In this document: piece by piece, positions 28,253 through 37,552 of the stretch
How positions within the stretch are numbered: the stretch's first letter is position 1
Layout of the letters: each line of letters starts with the position of its first letter
Source: a bacterium endosymbiont of Escarpia laminata
GTDB lineage: Bacteria > Pseudomonadota > Gammaproteobacteria > Chromatiales > Chromatiaceae
Direction: 5' to 3'
Length of the DNA: 64,000 nucleotides
Assembly: GCA_003660235.1 (NCBI GenBank)
Contig: QGON01000068.1
Location: 140,718-204,717 of the forward strand
Notes under the pieces: generated by a model
Told to the model about the DNA's origin: nothing
The model's input: the letters and a program-made list of their open reading frames with translations, nothing else
Database searches by the model: none
Made by a program: the position numbers and the translations under genes

Positions 28253-29770
28253 TCAGTGCCCCGATTTTTCCCGATTGTCGGACACTGGTATCAGAAACTG
28301 GAAAATGGCCCCTTTATCGGGAGCCTGCTCTGCCCATATATGGCCTCTGTGGGCCTCTATGATCTCTTTACAAATGGCAAGCCCCAGACCTGTACCTACG
28401 GTTCCTGCCTCAATCTTGCTGCTCTGGATGAATTTTTTGAAGACCTTCTTCAATTCGACCTTTGGAATACCGATGCCCTGATCCTGAATCTTGAAATGTA
28501 GAGCGGGGATTATCTGCTTGCCATGCGTCATATTGCCCGTCTGGACAGTCAGGTGAATATGGCCCCCGGACGGGGAGAACTTGATGGCGTTGGAGAGTAA
28601 ATTACGAATGACCTGGCCTATCCGCAAGGCGTCAAAGTCGCCGTACACGCTTTTTTCCGGGGATGTTAGTTCACAGTGAAGACCTTGATCCTGGATGTAA
28701 CACCTCAGTTCAGTAACCACCTCTTCTGCGGCCACCATGATATCGTTGTGCTTAAGTATCAACTCCATACGGCCTGATTCAAGTTTCGCCAGGTCGAGAA
28801 TACCATTGAGCAGTATCAACAGACGCTCACCACTTGCATGAACATGTGAGAAGTAGTCGATTAGCTTTTTTCGTTCTGCGGTTTCTCCCTTTTTCAGGCC
28901 AAAGGATGAAAAGCTCAAAATAGCGTGCATTGGCGTACGCAGTTCGTGAGACATATTGGCAAGGAACCGGGACTTTGCCTGATTGGCCTCTTCGGCCTGC
29001 TCCTTGGCCAATATCAAATCTTTTGTCTGTTCATCTATCAGGTATTGCAGATTGTTCTGGTGCTCCATCAATTCCTGTTGTGCAGAAGTCAGATGTTCAT
29101 TGGCAGTGACCAGTTGCCCTGTTTTATGTTCAAGTTCGACCACCATACACTGGCTGCGCCAATACTCTTTTGCCAACCGATTGCCCAATAGATAGATGAA
29201 TAGGGAATAGACAGCGATGAGGGTGCCGAACAGGAGCACAGAACCGTTTCCCTGTATACCCAGATATAAGCAGGCCAACACGGTTGGGGACCAGAACAGT
29301 AAGAGAAAAAAGGCCCAAGGCAGTTGATAGAGATTCATTGTAGCCAGGGCACCGGCACATATTCCCAGGCCGATCACAATCGCAGTCATACCTTGCAGCG
29401 AGAGTTCGGTAACGATCACAATTATGCAGAGCATCACACCAATCAGCAGTGTCGTTCCCAGGGTCCAGAAAACGTATCGTAACCTTAGTCCATCGATACT
29501 TTCATCAGTGGCCTGAGCGAGTTGGCGACCATAGAAAAACCTGACAAAACTAACCACGAACAGGCTGATAATCACCAGGCTTAATAGATCCATTTTGGTG
29601 TACAGTTCACGGTTGCTCAGTACAAAAATGCCAAGAAGTACTGGATAGGCCAGTGCGATGACACCTGAGCGCCGCCCGAGGTCAACACTGCCCGCAGAAT
29701 CCGCCTGTCGCTGCTGTTCCATGCTCAGGGAGGTCAGTTCAGAGTGAGGTTGGAATAGTCGCATGCTCAC
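28253..29770 (-). CDS. Membrane histidine kinase (6 TM, HisKA-HATPase)
   Basis: A 505-residue sensor kinase. Six hydrophobic segments lie between ~35 and 200, followed by a coiled coil (200-265), the HisKA phospho-site MSHELRTPMHAILSFSSFG near 275 and an HATPase domain with NLLSNAIKFS and GTGLGLAICKEI. There is no receiver domain, so it must phosphorylate separate regulators. The GTG start overlaps the stop of the upstream kinase (GTGA), or ATG 29764 may be used. Its kinase half is closely similar to those of the next two kinases upstream, which suggests tandem duplication. Confidence 0.92.
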   Translation of the reverse strand: MSMRLFQPHSELTSLSMEQQRQADSAGSVDLGRRSGVIALAYPVLLGIFVLSNRELYTKMDLLSLVIISLFVVSFVRFFYGRQLAQATDESIDGLRLRYVFWTLGTTLLIGVMLCIIVIVTELSLQGMTAIVIGLGICAGALATMNLYQLPWAFFLLLFWSPTVLACLYLGIQGNGSVLLFGTLIAVYSLFIYLLGNRLAKEYWRSQCMVVELEHKTGQLVTANEHLTSAQQELMEHQNNLQYLIDEQTKDLILAKEQAEEANQAKSRFLANMSHELRTPMHAILSFSSFGLKKGETAERKKLIDYFSHVHASGERLLILLNGILDLAKLESGRMELILKHNDIMVAAEEVVTELRCYIQDQGLHCELTSPEKSVYGDFDALRIGQVIRNLLSNAIKFSPSGGHIHLTVQTGNMTHGKQIIPALHFKIQDQGIGIPKVELKKVFKKFIQSSKIEAGTVGTGLGLAICKEIIEAHRGHIWAEQAPDKGAIFQFLIPVSDNREKSGH

Positions 29771-31650
29771 TGTGCTCTGTTTTCCGCTGCTGGCTGGATG
29801 GGGGGAGTGAGCGGGATCAAAAAGTGGAACTGCGCCCCCTGTTCCAAGTTGTTTTCAGCCCAGATCCGCCCAGCGTGCGCCTCGATGATCTCTTTGCTGA
29901 TTGCCAGCCCCAAGCCGGTGCCTCCAGCCCCGGTGCGGGTCTTGCTGCTCTGGATGAATTTATCGAAGATAGTATCCAGTTCTGCTTCCGGGATCCCAAC
30001 GCCCTGATCAAGAACGCTCAGCTGCAACCCAGGTATCTCATGGCCGTCAATCTCCAGTCTCTCCTGACTGACAGATATCTGGATATGTCCCCCGGTAGCT
30101 GTGAACTTTATGGCATTGGAGAGCAGGTTGGTTATCACCTGACTGATACGCATGGCATCGAACTCGCCCTGGGTATCCGTTTTTGCAGGCAGGAGTTCAC
30201 ACTGCACTCCGCGGTTTGTTATGTATCCTTCCAGCTCATGCACACAATTTTCTGCCACGATCCTCAAGTCATTTTTCCGGTACTCCAATATCATGCGCCC
30301 CGCCTCAAGTTTCGAGAGATCCAGCAGATCATTTAGCAAGATCAACAGACGCTCGCCACTCGCATGAATATGGGAGAAATAACCAGACAGTTTTTTTCGC
30401 GCTGCTGTTTCCCACTTCTTCTGACCGAAGGCCGAGAAGCTGAGAATCGCATGCATAGGGGTACGCAGTTCGTGAGACATATTTGCCAGAAACTCGGATT
30501 TGGCGCTGTTGGCCTCCTCTGCCCTGCGCATTGTATGTTCAAGGGCCTCCTGATGTTCAATGGCATTCCGGTACAGTATTTCGAGTTTCCTGTTTGCGCT
30601 CTCCAGCGCCCGGGTCTTATGATCGACCTCCTGCTGGATCTCTTGCCGATGCAATTCGGAGATTCGCAGACGTTCATGATGGGCAACGAAAAAACGGTGT
30701 ATAAACAGGGTAAACAGCAGACCGGTGGCCGCACTCAGGAAGAGCAGCATGTACTGCATCCCGGACCACTCAATGGTTTTGGTTATGCGGAGCCGCAGCT
30801 GATCATTGAAAACACCGGACAGAGGCTGTACGTTGCTAAAAACCTTGAAGAGCGCTGATTGAGGAGGAGTATCGTCAGAATTCCATTCTGCCAGGGGGGT
30901 CGCTGCAAAATCCGCCTCCAGCTTTACCTGCAGGTGTTTCCCGGATTCCAGTAGCAGCAGCTGTCTGCTGTCGAGATCCAGTTTTACGAAACCCTTGATT
31001 CTTTGCTGGCGTTCAGAGACCTGATTCGGTGGTTGCCGTCCGTGATAGACAGGTTTGAGGGCCACCAGGGTTTTGATACAACTCTCTTGGTCGCCGAAAG
31101 CAATAGTGGTGGCTGCCGTGTCGATCGCCCGCTGCAGAGTCGTTTCAAGATCCTTGCAGGTGGAGAGATCACGTCCCAGCATACCCAGGCTAATAACGGT
31201 TCTGGGCTCAAATAGCAGTACGGGGAAGTGGAGATCCTGTTTCCCCCTTATCAGCGGCTGCCCCCGTTGATAATCGCGAATTCTGAATCCAATGTAACCA
31301 TGCCACTCTGCCTGCAGTTGCTCGAACGCTTCCCGTTCATCTGCTGAGACTGCAGGAAGATATGCTGCTGTTGAGATAAAGGGTGCGTCGATATGAGGCT
31401 GGGAGAGAAGCCGAAAATCATCAGGATAAATCTTAGGCGCGATCTGCAGAAAGCTGGCCAGCCCCAGGACTCCACGTTCCACACTGAAGAGATTGCCGGA
31501 AAGCCGCTGCACCAACGTTGCACTCTCCTGGTAAAAGCGCTCCTCTTCCAGATCCAGCAGGTAGCTACGGGCCTGGAATAGAAGCAAGGCTGTGGATATG
31601 GCGCCAATGAGCCAGATCGTTACAACCGGCAGTTGGGAAGTATGGGTCAT
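29767..31650 (-). CDS. Histidine kinase with periplasmic CHASE-like sensor
   Basis: A 627-residue kinase. An N-terminal membrane segment (8-28) and a second at ~285-305 enclose a periplasmic region resembling CHASE, with the pattern SVERGVLGLASF and GYIGFRIRDY. Then come a coiled coil, HisKA (MSHELRTPMHAILSFSAFG) and HATPase (GGTGLGLAISKEIIEAHAGRIWAE). CHASE domains bind small ligands such as cytokinins or peptides; the ligand here is unknown. It is 23 bases downstream of the periplasmic binding-protein gene. Confidence 0.9.
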   Translation of the reverse strand: MTHTSQLPVVTIWLIGAISTALLLFQARSYLLDLEEERFYQESATLVQRLSGNLFSVERGVLGLASFLQIAPKIYPDDFRLLSQPHIDAPFISTAAYLPAVSADEREAFEQLQAEWHGYIGFRIRDYQRGQPLIRGKQDLHFPVLLFEPRTVISLGMLGRDLSTCKDLETTLQRAIDTAATTIAFGDQESCIKTLVALKPVYHGRQPPNQVSERQQRIKGFVKLDLDSRQLLLLESGKHLQVKLEADFAATPLAEWNSDDTPPQSALFKVFSNVQPLSGVFNDQLRLRITKTIEWSGMQYMLLFLSAATGLLFTLFIHRFFVAHHERLRISELHRQEIQQEVDHKTRALESANRKLEILYRNAIEHQEALEHTMRRAEEANSAKSEFLANMSHELRTPMHAILSFSAFGQKKWETAARKKLSGYFSHIHASGERLLILLNDLLDLSKLEAGRMILEYRKNDLRIVAENCVHELEGYITNRGVQCELLPAKTDTQGEFDAMRISQVITNLLSNAIKFTATGGHIQISVSQERLEIDGHEIPGLQLSVLDQGVGIPEAELDTIFDKFIQSSKTRTGAGGTGLGLAISKEIIEAHAGRIWAENNLEQGAQFHFLIPLTPPIQPAAENRAQ

Positions 31651-31673
31651 ATGGGTTCCGCAATAGCGTCCGT

Positions 31674-32657
31674 TCAGGGTTTCTCCCTGATGGCCCGTTC
31701 CTGCAACTCCCTGGGCAGCCGGATGCCGGATCTTTTCAGCAGTCCGGTATTGATGTATTCATTCCAGCGCTGATTCGAGGTCATTGGAATCTGTGACGGG
31801 TCACTCCCCTCCAGAATCGCCAAGGCCATGTTGCCCGCCCACTCTCCCTGCTCTTCGGGAATTTTGGTAAACACCACCATGCTGTAAGGCAGCATCCATC
31901 GATTGAAGCTTATACTCAACTGCTTGCCGTGCGTGATTACATGGTTCCTGGCTGCGGCATCATTCCAACCTTCAATGCCTGAGTTATTGAGCAGCACCAT
32001 AAAATCATAACTCTGGCCCTCCAGAAAACCCTGTTTCCACTCATCAAAGGTATTGGCAAAGAGGGCGTCGAGCTGAAAATCACTATGACTGAAATGTCGT
32101 TTTAGATGTGTGAAGTTCTTATGCGCAGTACGCGTATCCGGCACAAGCAACAGGCCGTGTCCGGCGCCGATCGACAGTATCTCCTTCACACTGCGCACTA
32201 ATGGATTAACCGGGAATATCTCAACCACACCCGTGACATTGGAGTAGGGGTAGCCATATTCTTTGACTGACCAGTTGATGCCACAGACGACAAAGGGTAT
32301 CTCCAGGTTCTTGAAATGAGGGGCTACCAGGAACTTGGAAGCATTATCATCGGAAGCGATAACGACATCAGGTTTGAGCTGCGATATCAGGGTTTTCGCC
32401 TTGAGCGCCTGCTTACGGGCAAAGTCGTGGCTTTTATTACGCTTGGTATCCATATGGAACTCGCTGATTTCGCAGCGGCCATCCAGTACAGAGTGGATGC
32501 CCTTTCCTATGCCATCGTTCCATTCATACCCTGGCGCATAAGAGGAGACCCACAGGCAGGTGGCTGCCGTGGCTCGGAAAGGCGACAGAAGCATCAGGCA
32601 TGCAAGCAGAAGAAACAACAGGACTGAGTTGTTGATGGTCAGCACTCTGGCATGCAT
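31674..32657 (-). CDS. Orphan ABC-type substrate-binding protein
   Basis: A periplasmic protein of about 327 residues with a signal peptide (hydrophobic LFLLLACLMLLSPF, cleaved after ATA). It resembles the ABC_sub_bind/PF04392 group of type 1 binding proteins (KPDVVIASDDNASKFLV, GLLLVPDTRTAHKN). ATG 32657 is chosen for its Shine-Dalgarno GAGAGGTG; it starts four bases after the stop of the PAS-GAF kinase gene. No permease or ATPase gene is next to it. Flanked on both sides by kinases in the same orientation, it probably delivers a ligand signal to one of them rather than to a transporter. That role is inference. Confidence 0.85.
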   Translation of the reverse strand: MHARVLTINNSVLLFLLLACLMLLSPFRATAATCLWVSSYAPGYEWNDGIGKGIHSVLDGRCEISEFHMDTKRNKSHDFARKQALKAKTLISQLKPDVVIASDDNASKFLVAPHFKNLEIPFVVCGINWSVKEYGYPYSNVTGVVEIFPVNPLVRSVKEILSIGAGHGLLLVPDTRTAHKNFTHLKRHFSHSDFQLDALFANTFDEWKQGFLEGQSYDFMVLLNNSGIEGWNDAAARNHVITHGKQLSISFNRWMLPYSMVVFTKIPEEQGEWAGNMALAILEGSDPSQIPMTSNQRWNEYINTGLLKRSGIRLPRELQERAIREKP

Positions 32658-32661
32658 ATTT

Positions 32662-35211
32662 TCACCTCTCATTTACATTGCAATCATCACTTTGGGAGGC
32701 GAATTCGGCAGCTTCCGTTTCCTCTTTTTTGAGCGGTAACTCGAAAATGAACTCCGCACCGCCCAGCGGATGATTTTGCGCCCATATTCTGCCGTTATGG
32801 TTCTCTATGATCTCTTTACTAATCGCCAATCCCAAGCCTGTCCCCCCGCCTCCACTGCGAGTCTTGCTGCTCTGAATAAACTTGTCGAATACCGTCTCCA
32901 ACTCATCCTCTGGAATACCTATGCCTTCGTCACGCAAACTCAGCCGCAGTGAAAGGCACTGGTTTTGATCCTCTTTACGGCGGCCACAGAGGAGCGTGCC
33001 GTTACTGAAGGTGATGGTGATACGCCGGCGGGCCGGCGTGAATTTAATCGCATTGTCCAACAGATTGCCGATGACCTGGCCAATGCGTTGCGAATCGAAC
33101 CAACCTCTGGTTTCACAGGTTGGCGGGATGATCTCCAGCGTCAGTTCCTGTTCCTCCAGTCGGGTCATCTGCTCGGTTGCACACTGGTTGACGATTCTTT
33201 GAAGATCAGAGGCTGTGTAGGTCATCGATATCCGGTCAGACTCCAACTTTGCCAGATCCAGCAAGTCGTTGAGCAGGAACAACAGCCGGCCACCACTCTC
33301 ATTGATATAAGTGAAGTAGGCCCCCAGTTTTTCCAGAGTCGCCTGGTTCAGACGCTGCATACCCATGCTGGAAAAGCTGAGAATGGCGTGCATCGGTGTA
33401 CGCAGCTCATGGGACATATTGGCCAGAAAGCGGGACTTCGCCAAGTTGGCTTCCTCGGCCTTTGCAGCGGCCTTGGCCAGTTCTCTCGTACGTTCATTCA
33501 CTGTCTGTTCCAGAAGCAGGCTGTGTTGTCGCAGTTTCTTCTCGATACGCAAGCGGTTGAGTGCACCGGCGAGGATATCCGCCGCTGCGTTGAGATAGTC
33601 AACATCCATCGGATCATATTCAGTCCCGGCATCGAGATAGAGGTTGATCACGCCCTGCGTGCGTCCGTCACTGACCACAGGAATGACATAGTGTCCGTGG
33701 GACCCCATCCCAGGGAATTGGATCACATGTCTGGGTTCGTCACTGCAGAGGGAGTGAATGGGTTTTCCCTGCAACGCCGCACGGCCGCACAGACAGTGGC
33801 CGAAGGATACGCTGGCACAGTGGCTGATAAAATATTTCTCCAGATTATGCTCTACTGCGAGGACCAGTTGATCACCTGCTTCGTTGGCTAAAAAGATGGC
33901 CCCCTGATCGCGGTTCTTCATCAGTGGCTGGTCCAGCATTTCTACAAGAAATCGCTGCAATAATTCCTGCTGCTGATGACTCTCCAGGGATATCTCCAGT
34001 AACCTGGAGAGACTGGTTCGGCGCTGCATCTCTTGCCTGAGCACCTTGTGCGATCTTTTCTGCTCAGTGATATCGCGCCAGACCGATTGATTGAACTGCC
34101 TGCCATCGATCTCGATCAGCTGACAGATTACCTCCACATGTCGTATCCGGCCATCCTTTGTGCGGTGTTGGCTTTCGAAAACGTCATGACCCTCTTGTTT
34201 GATCTTCTGTAGATGTTGCTGCACCTCTTCGGGGGATTCGATGATATCGATATCCGTGATCTTTAATCTTTCGAACTCCTGCCGTGTATAACCGAGATTT
34301 TCATGGGCAAAACGATTGAACTGGACAAATACACCATCCTCCAAATCAATCGTTGCTATGGCGTTTGGCGCCAGCTCGAAAAGGGTACGATAGCGAATCT
34401 CGGACTCCTGAAGACGGTGCTCTTGAGCCTTGCGTTCCGAGATGTCATGTGCCGATCCGATCAGACCGATGGGGACTCCTTCATCGTCCCGTAATTGGGT
34501 GACGGTCATCCAGGTGGGGAAAACCTCGCCATTTTGCCGGACATGCCCCACTTCCCCGCTGTGCCCCCCTTGGGCAACGACCTCCTGATTGAAGGGTTTC
34601 ACATCCCGTTCCATCTGCTCGGGTGTGTGAAAGAGGCTAAGGTGTCTGCCGGGAAGCTCGTCTGCCGAATATCCGTGCATCCCTGCCCAGGCTTCGTTGG
34701 TAGTGCGGATGATCCCGTCCACTCCAGCTATGGCAATACCATCGGGCGACTGCTTGAAGGCGGCCTCCAGGAGTTGATGTTGCTGTTGGGCAGCTTTCTC
34801 TTCGGTTAGATCACGCCAGGTGACATGGAGGAGAGTTTCGTCACCAACCTGGAGTGTGGTGAGTGTTACTTCACAGGGAAATTCCTCACCATCGATGCGC
34901 CGATGCCACCATTCGAATCGGTGGAAGTGCGCTTCCAAGGCCGTGATGATCATTTCTGTCGCTTTTTCGCTGGAGAGACGGCAGTCAGGTTGTCGTTCCG
35001 GCGAGAGGTCAGCCGGGTGTGAGTTCAACACTTCCGATTTGTCTACCGCGTGCAGCATCCTGACTGCCGCTGGATTACAGTCGATAAATGTCTCACCTTG
35101 CAGCAGCAGGATTGCATCTTCCGAGCGATTGAATGCCTCCTGGTGGATATGCTTGCTATCAAGTCGCAGTCTGCTGTCAGGGGTTGTCATCACTGAGTCA
35201 CCAGCATTCAT
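32662..35211 (-). CDS. Histidine kinase with three PAS and one GAF domain
   Basis: An 849-residue cytoplasmic kinase. PAS domains lie at about 20-140, 147-265 and 275-393, a GAF domain at 405-565 with GHCLCGRAA, a coiled coil, HisKA near 605 (MSHELRTPMHAILSFSSMG) and HATPase at 710-830 (GGTGLGLAISKEIIE). No membrane segment and no receiver. The ATG overlaps the stop of the receiver-ATPase gene by four bases (ATGA), indicating coupled translation. Confidence 0.93.
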   Translation of the reverse strand: MNAGDSVMTTPDSRLRLDSKHIHQEAFNRSEDAILLLQGETFIDCNPAAVRMLHAVDKSEVLNSHPADLSPERQPDCRLSSEKATEMIITALEAHFHRFEWWHRRIDGEEFPCEVTLTTLQVGDETLLHVTWRDLTEEKAAQQQHQLLEAAFKQSPDGIAIAGVDGIIRTTNEAWAGMHGYSADELPGRHLSLFHTPEQMERDVKPFNQEVVAQGGHSGEVGHVRQNGEVFPTWMTVTQLRDDEGVPIGLIGSAHDISERKAQEHRLQESEIRYRTLFELAPNAIATIDLEDGVFVQFNRFAHENLGYTRQEFERLKITDIDIIESPEEVQQHLQKIKQEGHDVFESQHRTKDGRIRHVEVICQLIEIDGRQFNQSVWRDITEQKRSHKVLRQEMQRRTSLSRLLEISLESHQQQELLQRFLVEMLDQPLMKNRDQGAIFLANEAGDQLVLAVEHNLEKYFISHCASVSFGHCLCGRAALQGKPIHSLCSDEPRHVIQFPGMGSHGHYVIPVVSDGRTQGVINLYLDAGTEYDPMDVDYLNAAADILAGALNRLRIEKKLRQHSLLLEQTVNERTRELAKAAAKAEEANLAKSRFLANMSHELRTPMHAILSFSSMGMQRLNQATLEKLGAYFTYINESGGRLLFLLNDLLDLAKLESDRISMTYTASDLQRIVNQCATEQMTRLEEQELTLEIIPPTCETRGWFDSQRIGQVIGNLLDNAIKFTPARRRITITFSNGTLLCGRRKEDQNQCLSLRLSLRDEGIGIPEDELETVFDKFIQSSKTRSGGGGTGLGLAISKEIIENHNGRIWAQNHPLGGAEFIFELPLKKEETEAAEFASQSDDCNVNER

Positions 35212-36134
35212 TCTTCGCTCTGGGCGGATGCTGAACCGCTGATGACAGCGAGTACCCGGTTGCCTTTGCCCAGGTACTCCAGCCGACTGAAGCTAATAAG
35301 CCGCGCCAGAGCGATCCCCCGGCCATGGTTATCGCTCCCCCTCTCCACTGATATCTCCAGATAGGGGGTGCAATCAAAACCCTCACCCTGGTCTGTGATG
35401 TGAACATGGATTTCTCCATCGCGGCGCTCGAACGTCACCTCCACCTGTTTGTTTCGCATCTCTGGCAGCCCGAGGCGTCTGTTGACCTCCCTCTCCCAGT
35501 TACCCGTTTCGTTGAGCCGGCCCTTCTCTTCATAGCCGATCCTGAGATTTCCATGTTCCACCGCATTGATCATCAATTCATTGAGCCCGGTGATAACGGT
35601 TTCAGGGTCTGGGCAGGCCTGCGCCAATAAGGTAGAGAGGTCACGCGCTTCGTTCAGCGAGCGGAATTGAAAGCGGCACGATTGCAACAGACCGAGAGTA
35701 AATCTGTTGCTGTCCAATGCTCTCCTGATGTTCAGGTAGCGCAGCTGGTCGTTAACCGCCGTGTGTACAATTGAGACCAGCGCCTCTTCCCTGAACGGTT
35801 TGGTGAGGTAATAGTATGCGCCGGCCCTGATGCCCTCCTCGATATCCTCTTTGGAAGCGCGGGCAGTTTGCATAATAACCGGAACCTCTTTCAGGACCGG
35901 ATGGCTGTTGATGCGTGAGAGAACATCCATGCCATCCATGCGAGGCATCATGCGGTCGAGCAGGATTGCGGCATATCGATGCGGCGCCTGCTCCAGCATC
36001 ACCCAAGCGGCTGCGCCATCCTCCGCCGTCTCCCACTGGTAGTCAGCATCGGCGGATTCCAGATAGTCACAGATGATCGTCAGATTGAGGGGCTCATCAT
36101 CGACCACGAGGATAATTTTCTGATCTTGGTTCAT
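35208..36134 (-). CDS. Response regulator with RsbW/SpoIIAB-like ATPase domain
   Basis: A 308-residue protein. The receiver covers 5-125 (Asp60 in AILLDRMMPRMDG, YLTKPF). From ~165 an HATPase_c fold follows with the N-box ELMINAVEHGNL and nucleotide loops DQGEGFD and NHGRGIAL, as in anti-sigma-factor kinases of the RsbW class. It may therefore switch a serine-phosphorylation or partner-binding module, though no anti-anti-sigma gene is adjacent. ATG 36134 has a good Shine-Dalgarno (AAGGA). It heads the minus-strand signalling run. Confidence 0.9.
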   Translation of the reverse strand: MNQDQKIILVVDDEPLNLTIICDYLESADADYQWETAEDGAAAWVMLEQAPHRYAAILLDRMMPRMDGMDVLSRINSHPVLKEVPVIMQTARASKEDIEEGIRAGAYYYLTKPFREEALVSIVHTAVNDQLRYLNIRRALDSNRFTLGLLQSCRFQFRSLNEARDLSTLLAQACPDPETVITGLNELMINAVEHGNLRIGYEEKGRLNETGNWEREVNRRLGLPEMRNKQVEVTFERRDGEIHVHITDQGEGFDCTPYLEISVERGSDNHGRGIALARLISFSRLEYLGKGNRVLAVISGSASAQSEE

Positions 36135-36383
36135 TTTTTCCTTCTCTAGGCGGCACATCGCCAATGCCAATGCGCCGGTTTCTTGACGGCTTGTCTATCT
36201 TCGGTTACCGCCGCTACCCACGCCGATGAGAAGGCCCTGACTGAGCGCTGTCTCAGTGCATGGGCAGCCAACAAAATGTAGTACCTCTCCTGTTTGCGGC
36301 AACTCGATGAAAAACTTTAGCCTGAACCCCGGGTTTCCGCTATGAAGGTTTGGGAAGAACAGCGAGTCGCTTCACACCCCCCG

Positions 36384-36434
36384 CCTGTTGGTATAGGGTC
36401 ATCTTTGTTCGAGGATATTTATCTCACCAACAGG
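36384..36434 (+). promoter_or_regulatory. Inverted repeat that could hide the ribosome site of the NYN gene
   Basis: CCTGTTGGT (36384-36392) and ACCAACAGG (36426-36434) are perfect reverse complements with 33 bases between. The right arm ends in AGG, 8 bases before the GTG start, so pairing would cover the only Shine-Dalgarno candidate. It could also be a protein-binding operator. Confidence 0.45.
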
Positions 36435-36442
36435 TCACTGCC

Positions 36443-36916
36443 GTGAAAAAAATCGCTATTTTCGTCGATGTGCAAAACATCTACTACACCACGCGACAGG
36501 CCTACGGCCGCCAATTTAATTATCGAAATCTTTGGCAACGAATAAACGCTGGAGGAGAGATTGTTTCCGCAGTCGCTTATGCCATTCATCGAGGTGACGA
36601 CAAACAACTGAAATTTCAAAATGCGCTCAGGCAAATTGGCTTCACAGTAAAGCTCAAACCCTATATTCAGCGGAGTGACGGCTCTGCCAAAGGTGATTGG
36701 GACGTTGGTATTACCATTGATGTGATGGAGTCAGCAAGAGACGTTGACACCGTGGTACTGCTGTCTGGTGATGGAGACTTTGATCTACTGCTGAAAAAGA
36801 TCAATGAGGATTATGGCGTCACGACTGAAGTCTATGGCGTACCGGCGCTCACAGCCAACTCGCTCATTGATGCCACGAGTATCTATCACCGCATTGATGA
36901 AGGCTTATTACTCTAA
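36443..36916 (+). CDS. NYN/LabA-type nuclease-fold protein
   Basis: A 157-residue protein of the NYN (PIN-like) domain family. The conserved acidic residues are seen in IFVDVQNIYY near the start, KGDWDVGITIDVM in the middle and LLSGDGDFDLLL, the usual arrangement for metal-dependent RNases of this fold. The GTG at 36443 is chosen because the beta-strand MKKIAIFVD begins there; upstream codons are not family-like. A 9-bp inverted repeat overlaps its ribosome site. The RNA target is unknown. Confidence 0.85.
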   Translation: MKKIAIFVDVQNIYYTTRQAYGRQFNYRNLWQRINAGGEIVSAVAYAIHRGDDKQLKFQNALRQIGFTVKLKPYIQRSDGSAKGDWDVGITIDVMESARDVDTVVLLSGDGDFDLLLKKINEDYGVTTEVYGVPALTANSLIDATSIYHRIDEGLLL

Positions 36917-36935
36917 CCATCCTACCGTTGTTTCA

Positions 36936-37448
36936 TCACTCGGCAAATTCAAGCCGTTCTTCAACCGACTCAAGCCCCTTGATGGCGCAGGCCTCATCTT
37001 TTTCCCCGCCTGGCGCTCCGCTGACACCCACTGCGCCAAGTCTGCTTCCCGCCGCGTTGATAGGGACGCCTCCCACCATCATCAATATTCCACGAACATG
37101 GTTCATTTCCTGCCGGATATCCTGCCGTTTCTCCCGGAATTCCCCGGATTTAAGCCCGGACATCACCACAGCATTCGCCTTCTCCTCGGCAATCTGCAGG
37201 GTAAACCTGGAAGCGAGGTCATCCCGTAAGGCAGCACGGATATCCCCGTTGCGATCGACCACAACCGCGCTCACCTGATATCCCTTGGCACGGCAGGCCA
37301 AAACTGCTGCATCTGCAATATCACGTGCCAACTCCATGCCGATGATCTTGATGCTGATAGTGTCGTCCGCCACCCCCTGGGTTGGGAGACAGAGTAAAAT
37401 GAGTAGAAAACAACCAATAAATGAGAGGTTTTTGTACTGTTTCAACAT
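36936..37448 (-). CDS. Exported GlcG/HbpS-like (DUF336) protein
   Basis: A 170-residue secreted protein. A signal peptide covers the first ~25 residues (hydrophobic FIGCFLLILLCLP). The GlcG-type domain follows: ELARDIADAAVLACRAKGY, then AVVVDRNGDIRAALRDD and a C-terminal Gly-rich loop IGAVGVSGAPGGEKDEACA-like. Members bind haem or cobalamin-like ligands or have no known ligand. ATG 37448 has an AGGGA site. It converges on the NYN gene and its start lies about 100 bases from the divergent next gene. Confidence 0.82.
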   Translation of the reverse strand: MLKQYKNLSFIGCFLLILLCLPTQGVADDTISIKIIGMELARDIADAAVLACRAKGYQVSAVVVDRNGDIRAALRDDLASRFTLQIAEEKANAVVMSGLKSGEFREKRQDIRQEMNHVRGILMMVGGVPINAAGSRLGAVGVSGAPGGEKDEACAIKGLESVEERLEFAE

Positions 37449-37552
37449 ATCTGTGTCCCTGTTTGGCCTCGATTTTGAGACCATCCTACAGGTCTCACCA
37501 GGATCCCAGAAGGGCAGAAGACGAAGCCACCACTGCCTGCTACAATCCGGGC

